Of a stretch of 64,000 nt of DNA, positions 27,065-36,053 are shown piece by piece; the first letter of the stretch is position 1; every line of letters starts with the position of its first letter. Source of the DNA: MPNO01 sp965200535 (lineage in GTDB: Bacteria; Pseudomonadota; Alphaproteobacteria; MPNO01); NCBI GenBank assembly GCA_965200535.1, contig CBDAUF010000001.1:1054001-1118000 (forward strand), given 5' to 3'. Under the pieces are notes generated by a model that was not told the origin of the DNA, did not search any database, and saw only the letters and a list, made by a program, of their open reading frames with translations. The position numbers were made by a program, and so were the translations under genes.

Positions 27065-28000
27065 TCAGAAGCCCACCCGGTCGCCGCCCTTGAGATCGAG
27101 GCGGGCGCGCGCCTCTTCCGGCGTCGCGACCTCGAGCGAGAGTTCCTCGACAATGCGGCGGATCTTGGCCACCTGGTCGGCATTGGACTGCGCCAGTTCG
27201 CCCCGCCCGATATACAGGCTGTCCTCCAGCCCGACGCGCACGTTGCCGCCCATCATGGCACCCATCGTGCACAGGCTCATCTGGTGGCGCCCGGCGCCGA
27301 GGATCGACCACTCGTAGTCGCCGCCGAACAGGCGGTCGGCGGTCTGTTTCATGAAGACCAGATTTTCCTTGTCGGTCCCGATGCCGCCGAGGATGCCGAA
27401 GATGGTCTGCACGAACAGCGGCGGGCGGACCAGTCCGCGGTCGAGAAAGTGGGCGAGGTTGTAGAGATGGCCCACGTCGTAGCACTCGAACTCGAACCGG
27501 GTGCCGTGCGCCTCTCCCAGATCCCTCAGGATTCGCGCGATGTCGCGGAAGGTGTTGCGGAAGATGAAATCGTCGGTGCCGCGCAGATAGGGCTCCTCCC
27601 AGTCGTATTTCCACGACCTGAAGCGGTCCGCCGCCGGAAAGATGCCGAAGTTCATCGACCCCATGTTGAGCGAGGCGACCTCGGGCTTGGCGACCAGCGC
27701 CGCCGCCATGCGCTCCTCGACGGTCATGCCGAGCCCGCCGCCGGTGGTGATGTTGATCACCGCGTCGGTGTTCTGCTTGATGCGGGGCAGGAAATCCATA
27801 AACACCGCCGGATCGGGGGTCGGCCTGCCGTCCTTCGGATCGCGGGCATGCAGGTGGAGGATCGAGGCGCCCGCCTCCGCCGCCCCGATCGCCTGTTCGG
27901 CGACCTGGTCCGGGGTGAGCGGAAGGTGATCGGACATCGTCGGGGTGTGAATCGCGCCGGTCACCGCGCAGGTGATGATGACCTTGTCGTCCTTTGCCAT
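27065..28000 (-). CDS. Beta-keto acid cleavage enzyme (BKACE, DUF849 family)
   Basis: BKACE enzymes are zinc TIM barrels that condense a beta-keto acid with acetyl-CoA and release acetoacetate plus a new CoA ester. The N-terminus VIITCAVTGAIHTPTMSDHL is diagnostic, and the zinc-binding HLHARD supplies His49 and His51. Length is 311. The exact beta-keto acid depends on pocket residues I cannot read reliably. It is the middle gene of a three-gene operon with a cyclase-family hydrolase and a decarboxylase-like protein. An acetoacetyl-CoA synthetase gene at 39287-41239 could re-use the acetoacetate formed. Confidence 0.92.
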   Translation of the reverse strand: MAKDDKVIITCAVTGAIHTPTMSDHLPLTPDQVAEQAIGAAEAGASILHLHARDPKDGRPTPDPAVFMDFLPRIKQNTDAVINITTGGGLGMTVEERMAAALVAKPEVASLNMGSMNFGIFPAADRFRSWKYDWEEPYLRGTDDFIFRNTFRDIARILRDLGEAHGTRFEFECYDVGHLYNLAHFLDRGLVRPPLFVQTIFGILGGIGTDKENLVFMKQTADRLFGGDYEWSILGAGRHQMSLCTMGAMMGGNVRVGLEDSLYIGRGELAQSNADQVAKIRRIVEELSLEVATPEEARARLDLKGGDRVGF

Positions 28001-28011
28001 ACCGATGCTCC

Positions 28012-28788
28012 CTACTCGTCGAAAATCGCCACCGCGCGGGTCCAGCCCGCGGACGCACCCCTGATCTTGACCGGAAAGCAGGCGACGGTGAACCCGGTCG
28101 CCGGCAACTGTTCGAGATTGCCGAGTTTCTCGATCTGGCAGTAGCCGATCTCCCGCCCGGCCTTGTGGCCTTCCCAGATGATTTCGGGGTCGCGCGTTTC
28201 CTCCCACCGGGCCCTGGTATGGACGAACGGGGCATCCCAGCTCCACCCGTCGGTGCCGCAGACCCGCACCCCGCGTTCGGTGAGATACATCGTCGCCTCG
28301 CGGCCCATGCCGCAGCCCCGCGAGACATAGTCGTCCTCGCCGTATCGCAGCCCGGCCGAGGTGTTGACCAGGACGATATCGAGCGGCCGCAGCGCGTGGC
28401 CGATGCGCGCGAGCTCGGCCTCGATGTCGGCGGGGCTCACCACGTAGCCGTCCGCGAATTCGCGGAAATCGAGCTTCACGCCGGCCTGGAAACACCATTC
28501 GAGCGGCACCTCGTCGATGGCGATGGCCCGCTTTCCGCCGTCCATCGTCGAGTGGTAATGCCACGGCGCGTCGACATGGGTGCCGTTGTGGGTGGTAACC
28601 CGTATCCACTCGATGGCCCAGCCCTCGCGGTCGGGCAGCTGGTCGCGCTCGAGCCCGGGGAAGAAGGCGCAGAGATCATCGGCGGTCTCGTCGTGGACCT
28701 GATATTCGATTTCGGGCTCGAAACCCGGCGGATCGGACCGGATACCCGCTTCGAGCGGAACCGAGATATCGACAAAACGGCGCGCCAT
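28012..28788 (-). CDS. Cyclase family protein (kynurenine formamidase-like metal hydrolase)
   Basis: The 258-residue protein belongs to the cyclase/kynurenine-formamidase superfamily, metal-dependent hydrolases of amides and imides, including N-heterocycle ring openers. The metal motif HNGTHVDAPWHY occupies residues 67-78. ATG at 28788 has an AGGAGGGAAGGA ribosome site. It is the first gene of the minus operon and lies divergent to the molybdenum hydroxylase operon across 154 bp, so ring hydroxylation followed by hydrolysis is a reasonable pairing. Substrate unknown. Confidence 0.85.
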   Translation of the reverse strand: MARRFVDISVPLEAGIRSDPPGFEPEIEYQVHDETADDLCAFFPGLERDQLPDREGWAIEWIRVTTHNGTHVDAPWHYHSTMDGGKRAIAIDEVPLEWCFQAGVKLDFREFADGYVVSPADIEAELARIGHALRPLDIVLVNTSAGLRYGEDDYVSRGCGMGREATMYLTERGVRVCGTDGWSWDAPFVHTRARWEETRDPEIIWEGHKAGREIGYCQIEKLGNLEQLPATGFTVACFPVKIRGASAGWTRAVAIFDE

Positions 28789-28942
28789 TCCTTCCCTCCT
28801 CATGCGACAGGCCGGGCGAAGATTAGGGGTTTCGCCGGCGTTGCGACAGCCTCGCGGAACGCTGACCGCGCGCGCGCCAGCGCGCAGCTTGACCCGCTGC
28901 GCCCCGATGGCGAAGTTGCGCCACCGGAAAGCGGGGAGACGG
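28789..28942. promoter_or_regulatory. Divergent promoter region of the two catabolic operons
   Basis: Both operons start here in opposite directions, so this 154-bp spacer must hold at least two promoters or one bidirectional element. It includes a GC-alternating stretch near 28870-28885. No regulator gene is linked and I could not identify a specific operator. Confidence 0.5.
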
Positions 28943-29839
28943 ATGAAAGCGGCCGCGTTCGAATATGTCCGGGCCGAAAGCGTCTCGGCTGCCTGCGACG
29001 CGCTGGCCGCTGCCGGCGGCGGCGACGAACACAAGATCATCGCGGGCGGCCAGACGCTGGTGCCGCTGATGGCGATGCGCCTCGCCCGACCGACGCTGCT
29101 GATCGATATCGACGGCATCGCCGAACTCGACCGTATCGAAGCCCGCGACGGTGTCATCGCACTCGGCGCGATGACACGCCAGCGCACTGCCGAACTCTCG
29201 CCCCTGGTGCGCGACGGCGTCCCGCTGCTCGCCCGGGCGCTCGGCTTCGTCGGACATTTGCAGACCCGGAACCGCGGGACCGTGGGCGGGAGTCTGGTCC
29301 ACGGCGACCCGTCTGCGGAGATCCCGCTGGCGGCGGTCACGCTGGATGCGGTGCTGACCGCCGAGGGGCCCGACGGACCGCGCCGCTATGCGGCAAGGGA
29401 CTTCTTCGAGGGGCCGATGTTCACCGCCATCGGCGCCGACGAATGCCTGGTCGAGGCGGAGTTTCCGGTCTGGAACGGCGGCCGTCCGGGGATCGGGTTC
29501 CAGGAGGTCGCCTCGCGCCGGGGCGACTTCGCAATCGTCGCGGCGGCAGCCCAGGTATCGGTGGACGGAGACCGGCGCTGCACGCGGATCGCGGCGGGGC
29601 TGGGCGGCGCCGCGCCGCGACCGGTGAGGATAGCGGCGCTCGAGGAGGCGTTGGTCGGCAGCCGGCTCGGCGACAGCGACATCGAAACGGCCCTCGCCGG
29701 TGTGGATTCGGCCATCGATCCGGACGACGACCTGCACGCCACCGCCGCGTACCGCCGCCGCGTCGCGCGCGTCCTGCTCGGCCGGGCGATCCGCGAGGCC
29801 CGGGCGGCGGCGTCTCCCCTGGCGGAGGCGCCGCAATGA
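28943..29839 (+). CDS. Molybdenum hydroxylase FAD-binding (medium) subunit
   Basis: This is the flavin subunit of a xanthine dehydrogenase/CO dehydrogenase-type enzyme, passing electrons from the iron-sulfur subunit to an acceptor. ATG at 28943 gives 298 residues. The FAD-binding signature appears as IIAGGQTLVPLMAMRLARP (residues about 33-51), followed by TRNRGTVGGSLVHGDPSAE, which contacts the flavin. The C-terminal CO_deh_flav_C domain follows. It starts a four-gene operon in which each stop overlaps the next start. Confidence 0.93.
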   Translation: MKAAAFEYVRAESVSAACDALAAAGGGDEHKIIAGGQTLVPLMAMRLARPTLLIDIDGIAELDRIEARDGVIALGAMTRQRTAELSPLVRDGVPLLARALGFVGHLQTRNRGTVGGSLVHGDPSAEIPLAAVTLDAVLTAEGPDGPRRYAARDFFEGPMFTAIGADECLVEAEFPVWNGGRPGIGFQEVASRRGDFAIVAAAAQVSVDGDRRCTRIAAGLGGAAPRPVRIAALEEALVGSRLGDSDIETALAGVDSAIDPDDDLHATAAYRRRVARVLLGRAIREARAAASPLAEAPQ

Positions 29840-30324
29840 CCGAAAGGAACATTTCCGTCACGGTCAACGGCAGGGTCCGCCGCGCCAGCGTCATGCCGCG
29901 AATGACGCTCGTCGACTTCCTGCGCGATGTGCTCGGGCTGACCGGCACCCATATCGGCTGCGAGCACGGAGTCTGCGGCGCCTGTTCGATTCTCTTCGAT
30001 GGGGCCCCGGTTCGTTCCTGCCTGATATTCGCGGTGCAGGCCGACGGCCATTCGGTGACCACGATCGAGGGGCTGGCCGGTGCATCCGGTACGGTCGGCG
30101 ACCTTCAGGACGCGTTCTGGGAATGCCATGCGCTGCAATGCGGCTACTGCACGCCCGGCATGCTGATCGCCGGGCACGCTCTGCTCGCGGAGAACCCCGC
30201 GCCCGGCACGGACGAGATCCGCGAGGCGATCTCGGGCAATCTCTGCCGCTGCACCGGCTACACCCAGATCGTCGAGGCGGTCGCGCTCTGCGCGGCGAAG
30301 CGGCGCGGCGAGGACGGGCCGTGA
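29836..30324 (+). CDS. Molybdenum hydroxylase [2Fe-2S] (small) subunit
   Basis: The 162-residue protein carries two [2Fe-2S] clusters. The plant-ferredoxin-type cluster uses Cys42, Cys47, Cys50 and Cys62, and the alpha-helical cluster Cys102, Cys105, Cys137 and Cys139. Motifs GCEHGVCGACS, CGYCTPGM and GNLCRCTGY are textbook for this family. The start overlaps the medium-subunit stop (ATGA), the stop overlaps the large-subunit GTG start. Confidence 0.96.
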   Translation: MTERNISVTVNGRVRRASVMPRMTLVDFLRDVLGLTGTHIGCEHGVCGACSILFDGAPVRSCLIFAVQADGHSVTTIEGLAGASGTVGDLQDAFWECHALQCGYCTPGMLIAGHALLAENPAPGTDEIREAISGNLCRCTGYTQIVEAVALCAAKRRGEDGP

Positions 30325-32735
30325 ACGGCCGGGCACACGGCGCCAACTACCGCTACGTCTCCCGCAAGCGCCGCACCAAGGAGGACAAGCGCTTCATCCT
30401 CGGCAGCGGGCGCTACGCCGCGGACATCGCGGTGCCGGGGATGAAGCATGTCGCCCTGGTCGCGAGCCCGCATCCGCGCGCCCGCATCCGGGGGATCGCT
30501 TCGGATCGAGCGCTCGCCAGCCCCGGTGTCCACGCGGTGCTGACCGGCGACGAACTCGCGGCCGGGACCGCGCCGCTGTTCAACGGGCTCGACATCCCCG
30601 CGGTCAAGTGGTTTCCGCTCGCCGTGGGCATGACCCGATACGCCGGCGAATGGGTTGCCGCCGTGGTCGCGGACTCCCGCTATCTCGCGGAGGACGCGGC
30701 CGAACTGGTCGAGGTCGATTACGAGCCCTTGCCGGCCGCGGTCGATATCGAGTCGCTGCTCGAACCGGACTCGCCGCTCGTCCATCCCGAGCACGGCAGC
30801 AATCTCCTGGTCCGCAAGACCTTCGCCTGGGGGCCGGTGGAAGAGGATTTCGCGCGGGCGCAGCAGACACTCTCCTACCGCGCGCGCTGGGGGCGGAGTT
30901 CGACGGTGCCGATCGAGACCTTCGGCGTGGTCTCCAGATGGGACGCGGTGCGCGGGATTCTCGATGTCTGGGCGTCGATCCAGATGCCCAACTACCAGGA
31001 GCAGATCGCCAATGCGCTCGGGATCCCGACCAACGCGGTCCGCGTGCACAACGACGTCGATGTCGGCGGCAGCTACGGCGTCAAGCGCGGTATCAAGCAC
31101 ACGGTGATCACCGCCTATCTCGCGCGCAGGCTGGGAATGCCGGTGCGCCTCGTCGAGGACCGGCTCGACAACATGTCGGGCGGCGATGCGCACGGGCCGG
31201 ACCGGCTGTTCGACGTGACGCTCGCCTTCGATGACGACGGCACGATCCGCTCGATGAAGCTGCGCGCGATCGACGATGTGGGCGCCTATCCCGGCCGCGG
31301 ACCGCTCCAGCTCGGCAAGCCCATCACCGCCCTTGTCGGACCCTACCGGCTGTCCAGCGTGGCCTACGAGGCAATTTCGGTGACCTCCAACAAAACAGGC
31401 CAGGTGCCGGTGCGGGGATTCGGCCAGTCGCCGACCAATTTCATGATCGAGACTGGGATCGACCGGGTTGCGCGCCGTCTCGGCATCGACCGGATCGAGG
31501 TTCGCCGGCGTAATCTCATCGCCAGCGATGAGTTCCCCTGGCGTATCCCGACGGGGACCGAATACGACAGCGGCGACTATCACGCGGTGCTCGACAAGGC
31601 GCTCCGCCTCGCCGGCTACGACGCCCTGGTCGCCCGGCGCGATGCGGCGCGGCAGGCGGGCAGGCTTGCCGGGATCGGTATCGCCACCTGCCTCGAGCCG
31701 GGCGGCGGCAACAACATTTTCGAACAGCTCCTCAACGAGAAGCTGGAGATCACCACGTTCGTCGAGTCCTGTCTGATGCGGGTCGACATGCACGGCCACG
31801 TCACCGCCGTGATGTCGACCACCACCTCGGGCCAGGGCCACGAGACCCTGATCGCCACCGTTGCCGGCGAGGAACTCGAGCGCGATCCGGACACGATCCG
31901 CGTCACTCATGCCGATTCCCTGGAGGCGCTGCCGACGCGGAGCCCGGTGGCGAGCCGCATGGCGATCGTGCTCGGCAGCGCGGCGTCGGAGGCGGCGCGC
32001 AAGATCAGGGCGAAGATGATCCGGATCGCCGCCCACAATCTCGGGATCGGCCCGGACCGCGTGGAGTACCAAGCGGGCACATTCTTCGTCCGCGGCGAAC
32101 CGGAGCGCAAGCTGGACTGGGAAGAGATCGCCGGGATCGCCCATCGCCAGTTCCACCGTCTGCCGCCGGATACCGAGCCCTGCCTGCAGGCGTTCTCGGT
32201 GCTCCAGGTGCCGGGCGCGTCGGGCCAGCTTCCCAACGAGAAAAAGGAGATCCAGCTCTATCCCTGCTTCTCCTTCCAGGCGCACATTCCGTATGTCGAG
32301 ATCGACCCCGGCACCGGCAAGGTCGAGGTTCTCGACTATGCGATCGGCCACGATTGCGGCACCGTCATCAATCCCGATATCGTCCGCGGCATGATCATCG
32401 GCGGGCTCGCGCACGGGATCGGCGCCGCCCTCTACGAGAAATTTTCCTACGACGAGGCCGGGCAGTTCCTCTCCGGTTCCTTCGTCGATTACCTGCTGCC
32501 CTCGGCGCACGAGATCCCGATGGTCAAGGACGTGGAGCACTGCACCCCCTCGCCCAAGACGTCCCTCGGGCAGAAGGGTTCGGGCGAGGGCGGCTATCTC
32601 GGAGCGCCTGCAGCGATCGCGAGCGCGGTCAACGATGCGCTGGCGCCGCTCGGCATCGCCCTGTCGGAACTGCCGATGCGGCCCGCCGATATCGAGGCCG
32701 CCATCCACCGGAAACGAACGGAGCAGACCGGATGA
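30321..32735 (+). CDS. Molybdenum hydroxylase molybdopterin-binding (large) subunit
   Basis: This is the catalytic subunit holding the molybdenum-pterin cofactor. The GTG at 30321 overlaps the small-subunit stop and gives 804 residues beginning near the conserved RFILGSGRYAADI. The loop VPVRGFGQSP is of xanthine-dehydrogenase type rather than the CSFR loop of true CO dehydrogenase. The catalytic glutamate is Glu756 in KGSGEGGYLGAPA. Such enzymes hydroxylate electron-poor carbons of N-heteroaromatics or aldehydes. Gene neighbours (cyclase, decarboxylases, BKACE) favour a catabolic role on a heterocyclic or cyclic acid. Substrate unknown. Confidence 0.92.
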   Translation: MNGRAHGANYRYVSRKRRTKEDKRFILGSGRYAADIAVPGMKHVALVASPHPRARIRGIASDRALASPGVHAVLTGDELAAGTAPLFNGLDIPAVKWFPLAVGMTRYAGEWVAAVVADSRYLAEDAAELVEVDYEPLPAAVDIESLLEPDSPLVHPEHGSNLLVRKTFAWGPVEEDFARAQQTLSYRARWGRSSTVPIETFGVVSRWDAVRGILDVWASIQMPNYQEQIANALGIPTNAVRVHNDVDVGGSYGVKRGIKHTVITAYLARRLGMPVRLVEDRLDNMSGGDAHGPDRLFDVTLAFDDDGTIRSMKLRAIDDVGAYPGRGPLQLGKPITALVGPYRLSSVAYEAISVTSNKTGQVPVRGFGQSPTNFMIETGIDRVARRLGIDRIEVRRRNLIASDEFPWRIPTGTEYDSGDYHAVLDKALRLAGYDALVARRDAARQAGRLAGIGIATCLEPGGGNNIFEQLLNEKLEITTFVESCLMRVDMHGHVTAVMSTTTSGQGHETLIATVAGEELERDPDTIRVTHADSLEALPTRSPVASRMAIVLGSAASEAARKIRAKMIRIAAHNLGIGPDRVEYQAGTFFVRGEPERKLDWEEIAGIAHRQFHRLPPDTEPCLQAFSVLQVPGASGQLPNEKKEIQLYPCFSFQAHIPYVEIDPGTGKVEVLDYAIGHDCGTVINPDIVRGMIIGGLAHGIGAALYEKFSYDEAGQFLSGSFVDYLLPSAHEIPMVKDVEHCTPSPKTSLGQKGSGEGGYLGAPAAIASAVNDALAPLGIALSELPMRPADIEAAIHRKRTEQTG

Positions 32736-33718
32736 TCATCGACACCCACTCGCACCACGTACCGGAAGGAATGCTGGCGGCGCTGGTGAAAGGCGGCACG
32801 AATTTCCCCTCGATCGAACTCCTCGCGGAGGACGGCAAATACCGCCTCGCCTTCGCCGGCGGAAAACCGACCCGGCCGGTCGCACCCGGCCTGCGCGCCG
32901 TCGAACCGAGGCTCGCATGGATGCAGGAGCAGTCGATCGATTACCAGGTCTGCGCCGGCTGGCTCGATTCCTTCGGCTACGAGATCCCGCCGGACGAGGG
33001 GCTCGCGTGGAGCCGCTTCGTCAACGAGCATCTCAAGCGCGCGGCGAACGATAACAGCGGTTTCCTGCCCCTCGCCACGGTGCCGCTGCAGGACGGTGCA
33101 ACCGCCGCGAGGGCGCTGGAGGAAGCGATGTCGGAAGGTTTCCCGGGCGCGATGATCGGAACGCAGCCGAAGGGCGGGCGCGGCAAGCTGGACGACCCCG
33201 ACCTCGACCCGTTCTGGCAGGCCGCGTCGGACCTCGGGGCGACGCTTTACATCCACCCGATGTTCGGCAGCGACGACGACAGGCTGCACGACTTCGGCAT
33301 GATGAACGCGGTCGGACGTGTCACCGACGAGACCATCGCGGTCGCGCGTCTCCTGTATGCCGGCCATCCGATGCGCTTCCCCGGCATGAACCTCGTGCTG
33401 TCGCTCGGCGGCGCGGCGCTGCCCTACGTGCTCGGACGGCTGACCAAGAACTACGAAGAGGACGACACACTGCGTTACGATCCCCGCGAAGGGATCAGAC
33501 GGATGTATTTCGACAGCATTGTCTACGATCCGCCGGCGCTCAGGTATCTGATCGACCTTGCCGGGGCCGACCGGGTCGTCCTCGGATCGGACTATCCGTT
33601 CGCGATCGGCGATCTCACCCCGTCTCGAGTCGTCCGCGAAGCCGACCTCGACGAGACCGCGACCGGGGCCATTCTCGGCGGCACGGCAGCGCGGCTGTTC
33701 GGCGTCGAAGCCGTCTGA
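32732..33718 (+). CDS. Amidohydrolase-2 / ACMSD-like decarboxylase family protein
   Basis: The 328 residues form an amidohydrolase TIM barrel of the ACMSD-like branch, which contains non-oxidative decarboxylases and hydrolases. The metal site shows MIIDTHSHHVPEG at the N-terminus, IHPMF in the middle and the Asp of VVLGSDYPFAIGD near the C-terminus. It is the last gene of the molybdenum hydroxylase operon (ATGA overlap), so it probably acts on the hydroxylated product, by decarboxylation or hydrolysis. Which of the two cannot be decided from sequence. Confidence 0.85.
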   Translation: MIIDTHSHHVPEGMLAALVKGGTNFPSIELLAEDGKYRLAFAGGKPTRPVAPGLRAVEPRLAWMQEQSIDYQVCAGWLDSFGYEIPPDEGLAWSRFVNEHLKRAANDNSGFLPLATVPLQDGATAARALEEAMSEGFPGAMIGTQPKGGRGKLDDPDLDPFWQAASDLGATLYIHPMFGSDDDRLHDFGMMNAVGRVTDETIAVARLLYAGHPMRFPGMNLVLSLGGAALPYVLGRLTKNYEEDDTLRYDPREGIRRMYFDSIVYDPPALRYLIDLAGADRVVLGSDYPFAIGDLTPSRVVREADLDETATGAILGGTAARLFGVEAV

Positions 33719-33744
33719 CACAGAACCCGCGGGAGGTTGCAGAA

Positions 33745-34584
33745 ATGACCGAACTTGCATCGCTGTCCCGGTCCGCCGCCGCGCTCCTGATCGAGCGCGG
33801 GGAGACGCTCGCGGTTTCGGAGTCGGCCGCGGGCGGACTGATTTCGGCGGCCATGCTGTCGATCCCGGGGGCGTCGGCCTACTTTCTCGGCGGCGGGGTC
33901 GTCTATACCCGGGACGCGCGGCGCGGACTGCTCGGCATGACCGACGACGAAGCGAAGCAGAGAGGCGCCACGGAAGAATACACGCTCGCGGCGGCGCGCC
34001 TGGTCCGCCGTCGGCTCGGTGCGACATGGGCGCTCGCGGAGAGCGGCGCCGCCGGCCCCGGCGGCAACAGTTACGGCGATGCGGCGGGGCACGCCTGTAT
34101 CGCTGTATCCGGTCCGGTCGAACGCTGCCGGACGATCGGGACCGGCGAAAGCGGGCGCGAGGCCAACATGTGGGCGTTTGCCCACGCGGGAATCGACTTC
34201 CTCGAAGCGACCCTCCGCGCTCGCGGCGCCGCGGTCACGGTCTACGGCCTCGGCAACTGCGATACCTGCCGCAAGGCGCGGAAGTGGCTCGACGGGCGGG
34301 GAATCGCTCACCGCTTTCACGATTTCGCGGTCGACGGCATCGATGCGCAGACCCTCGATCGCTGGCTCGACGAGCATGGCGCCGACGTGTTGGTCAACCG
34401 GCGCAGCCGGACATGGCGCGAACTGCCGGAGGCCGAACGCACGACCGCCGATCCTGCATCCGCCGCGGCGATGGTGCTTGCCCATCCCAAGCTGATCAAG
34501 CGCCCGGTGATCGAGGCGGGAGGCCGGTCCCTGGTCGGGTTCGACGCTGCGGTCCGCGCGGTGCTCGAAGACCGGCAGCCCTAG
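33745..34584 (+). CDS. Fusion of CinA C-terminal (NMN amidase-like) and ArsC/YffB-like domains
   Basis: One 279-residue frame joins two families. Residues 1 to about 158 match the CinA C-terminal domain (PncC, nicotinamide mononucleotide deamidase): TLAVSESAAGGLISAAM, GGGVVYTRDARR, ESGAAGPGG. Residues about 163-279 match the ArsC/Spx/YffB thioredoxin-fold family: YGLGNCDTCRKARKWL with Cys172 and Cys175, LVNRRSRTWREL and HPKLIKRPVIE. The bases between the domains look like a short continuous linker. ATG at 33745 has a GGGAGG ribosome site. The combined role is unknown; the C-terminal part lacks features proving arsenate reduction. Confidence 0.8.
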   Translation: MTELASLSRSAAALLIERGETLAVSESAAGGLISAAMLSIPGASAYFLGGGVVYTRDARRGLLGMTDDEAKQRGATEEYTLAAARLVRRRLGATWALAESGAAGPGGNSYGDAAGHACIAVSGPVERCRTIGTGESGREANMWAFAHAGIDFLEATLRARGAAVTVYGLGNCDTCRKARKWLDGRGIAHRFHDFAVDGIDAQTLDRWLDEHGADVLVNRRSRTWRELPEAERTTADPASAAAMVLAHPKLIKRPVIEAGGRSLVGFDAAVRAVLEDRQP

Positions 34585-34705
34585 CCGACCGTCCGGCGCC
34601 GCCTCGAGCGCCCATCCGCGGCCGCAGGCGCGGAAGGCCGGCTCGGGCGGGTTTCGCCGACCTTCGCCGGCCTTTCCGGCCCGTCCTTTGGAAGCGAAGG
34701 GGGCG

Positions 34706-35920
34706 TCAGGCCATCTCCGCCCGCAGGCTTTGGTCGAGCTTGTCGAGGAACTGGTTGGTGGTCAGGAAAGGCTGGTCGGGACCGATCAGGATGGCGAGGT
34801 CCTTGGTCATGAATCCGGCCTCGACGGTCTCGCGGCAAACCTGCTCGAGGCGCTGGGCAAAGCGCACCACCTCGGGGGTATCGTCGAACGTGCCGCGGTA
34901 GTGGAGCCCGCGCGTCCAGGCAAAGATAGAGGCGATCGGGTTGGTCGATGTCTCCTGCCCTTGCTGGTGGAGGCGGTAGTGACGGGTGACGGTGCCGTGC
35001 GCCGCCTCGGCCTCGACCGTCTTTCCGTCCGGCGTCATCAGGACCGAGGTCATGAGCCCGAGCGAACCGAATCCCTGGGCGGCGGTGTCGGACTGTACGT
35101 CGCCGTCGTAATTCTTGCAGGCCCACACAAAGCCGCCCGACCATTTGAGCGCCTGGGCGACCATGTCGTCGATCAGCCGGTGCTCGTAGGCGATGTTCTT
35201 CTCTCTGAACCGGTCCGCGAACTCGTTGTCGAACACTTCCTGGAACAGGTCTTTGAAGCGCCCGTCATAGGCCTTGAGGATGGTGTTCTTGGTCGACAGG
35301 TAGACCGGCCAGCCGCGGTCCAGCCCGTAGTTGAAACTCGACCGGGCAAAACCCCGTATGCTCTCGTCGAGGTTGTACATGCCGAGCGCAACGCCGCTCT
35401 CGGCGAATTCCATCACGTCGCGGGTGACCGGCTCGCCGCCGTCGGCCGGCTCGAAGGTCATGGTCAGCTTGCCCGGCCCCGGCACCAGGAAGTCGGTCGC
35501 GCGGTACTGGTCGCCGTAGGCGTGGCGGCCGATCACGAAGGGCTGCGTCCAGCCGGGCACGAGGCGGGGGATGTTCCCGATGACGATGGGTTCGCGGAAA
35601 ATCGTCCCGCCGACGATATTCCTGATCGTGCCGTTGGGAGAACGGTACATCCGCCGGAGGCCGAATTCCTCGACACGGTCCTCGTCGGGCGTGATGGTCG
35701 CGCACTTGACCGCGACGCCGTATTCCTTGGTCGCGTTGGCCGAATCGATCGTGATCTGGTCGTCGGTGGCGTCGCGCGCCTCGATCCCGAGGTCGAAATA
35801 CACCAGTTCGACATCGAGGTAGGGGAGGATCAGCTTGTCCTTGATGAACTGCCAGATGATACGGGTCATCTCGTCGCCATCCATCTCGACGATGGGACTG
35901 GCAACCTTGATCTTGCTCAT
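34706..35920 (-). CDS. icd: NADP-dependent isocitrate dehydrogenase
   Basis: This TCA-cycle enzyme oxidatively decarboxylates isocitrate to 2-oxoglutarate. The 404 residues begin KVASPIVEMDGDEMTRIIW and include KCATITPDEDRVEEF, RSPNGTIRNIVGGTIFREP (substrate-binding region) and EAAHGTVTRHY near the cofactor site, matching the eukaryote-like homodimeric NADP type usual in Alphaproteobacteria. ATG at 35920 begins the conserved N-terminus. It is a stand-alone gene. The 121 bp between it and the preceding plus-strand gene hold no convincing terminator. Confidence 0.96.
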   Translation of the reverse strand: MSKIKVASPIVEMDGDEMTRIIWQFIKDKLILPYLDVELVYFDLGIEARDATDDQITIDSANATKEYGVAVKCATITPDEDRVEEFGLRRMYRSPNGTIRNIVGGTIFREPIVIGNIPRLVPGWTQPFVIGRHAYGDQYRATDFLVPGPGKLTMTFEPADGGEPVTRDVMEFAESGVALGMYNLDESIRGFARSSFNYGLDRGWPVYLSTKNTILKAYDGRFKDLFQEVFDNEFADRFREKNIAYEHRLIDDMVAQALKWSGGFVWACKNYDGDVQSDTAAQGFGSLGLMTSVLMTPDGKTVEAEAAHGTVTRHYRLHQQGQETSTNPIASIFAWTRGLHYRGTFDDTPEVVRFAQRLEQVCRETVEAGFMTKDLAILIGPDQPFLTTNQFLDKLDQSLRAEMA

Positions 35921-36053
35921 AAGTTCGATTCCTTCGATCGTGCGGCACCCCCTGCGGCGCCGCGGACCGCTTCGCTTCGACTGTGCCGGATGGCCCGCAC
36001 CATAACAATGCAGGGCGCCGGTGCAAGACGACGGAAACGCGGGGTTGCCGGGT

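Noticed and set aside
30258..32708. An 816-codon open frame on the minus strand opposite the molybdenum hydroxylase large subunit
   Set aside because: The plus strand carries clear family motifs; the antisense frame is rich in Arg, Asp and Gly with no domain, typical of a GC-driven shadow.
28943..32735. Calling the molybdenum hydroxylase a carbon monoxide dehydrogenase (coxMSL)
   Set aside because: The large subunit lacks the CSFR active-site loop of form I CO dehydrogenase and carries an RGFG loop instead.
34585..34705. A GGCC-GGAAA-GGCC hairpin downstream of icd
   Set aside because: The stem is only 4 bp and no T-run follows, so I do not call a terminator.
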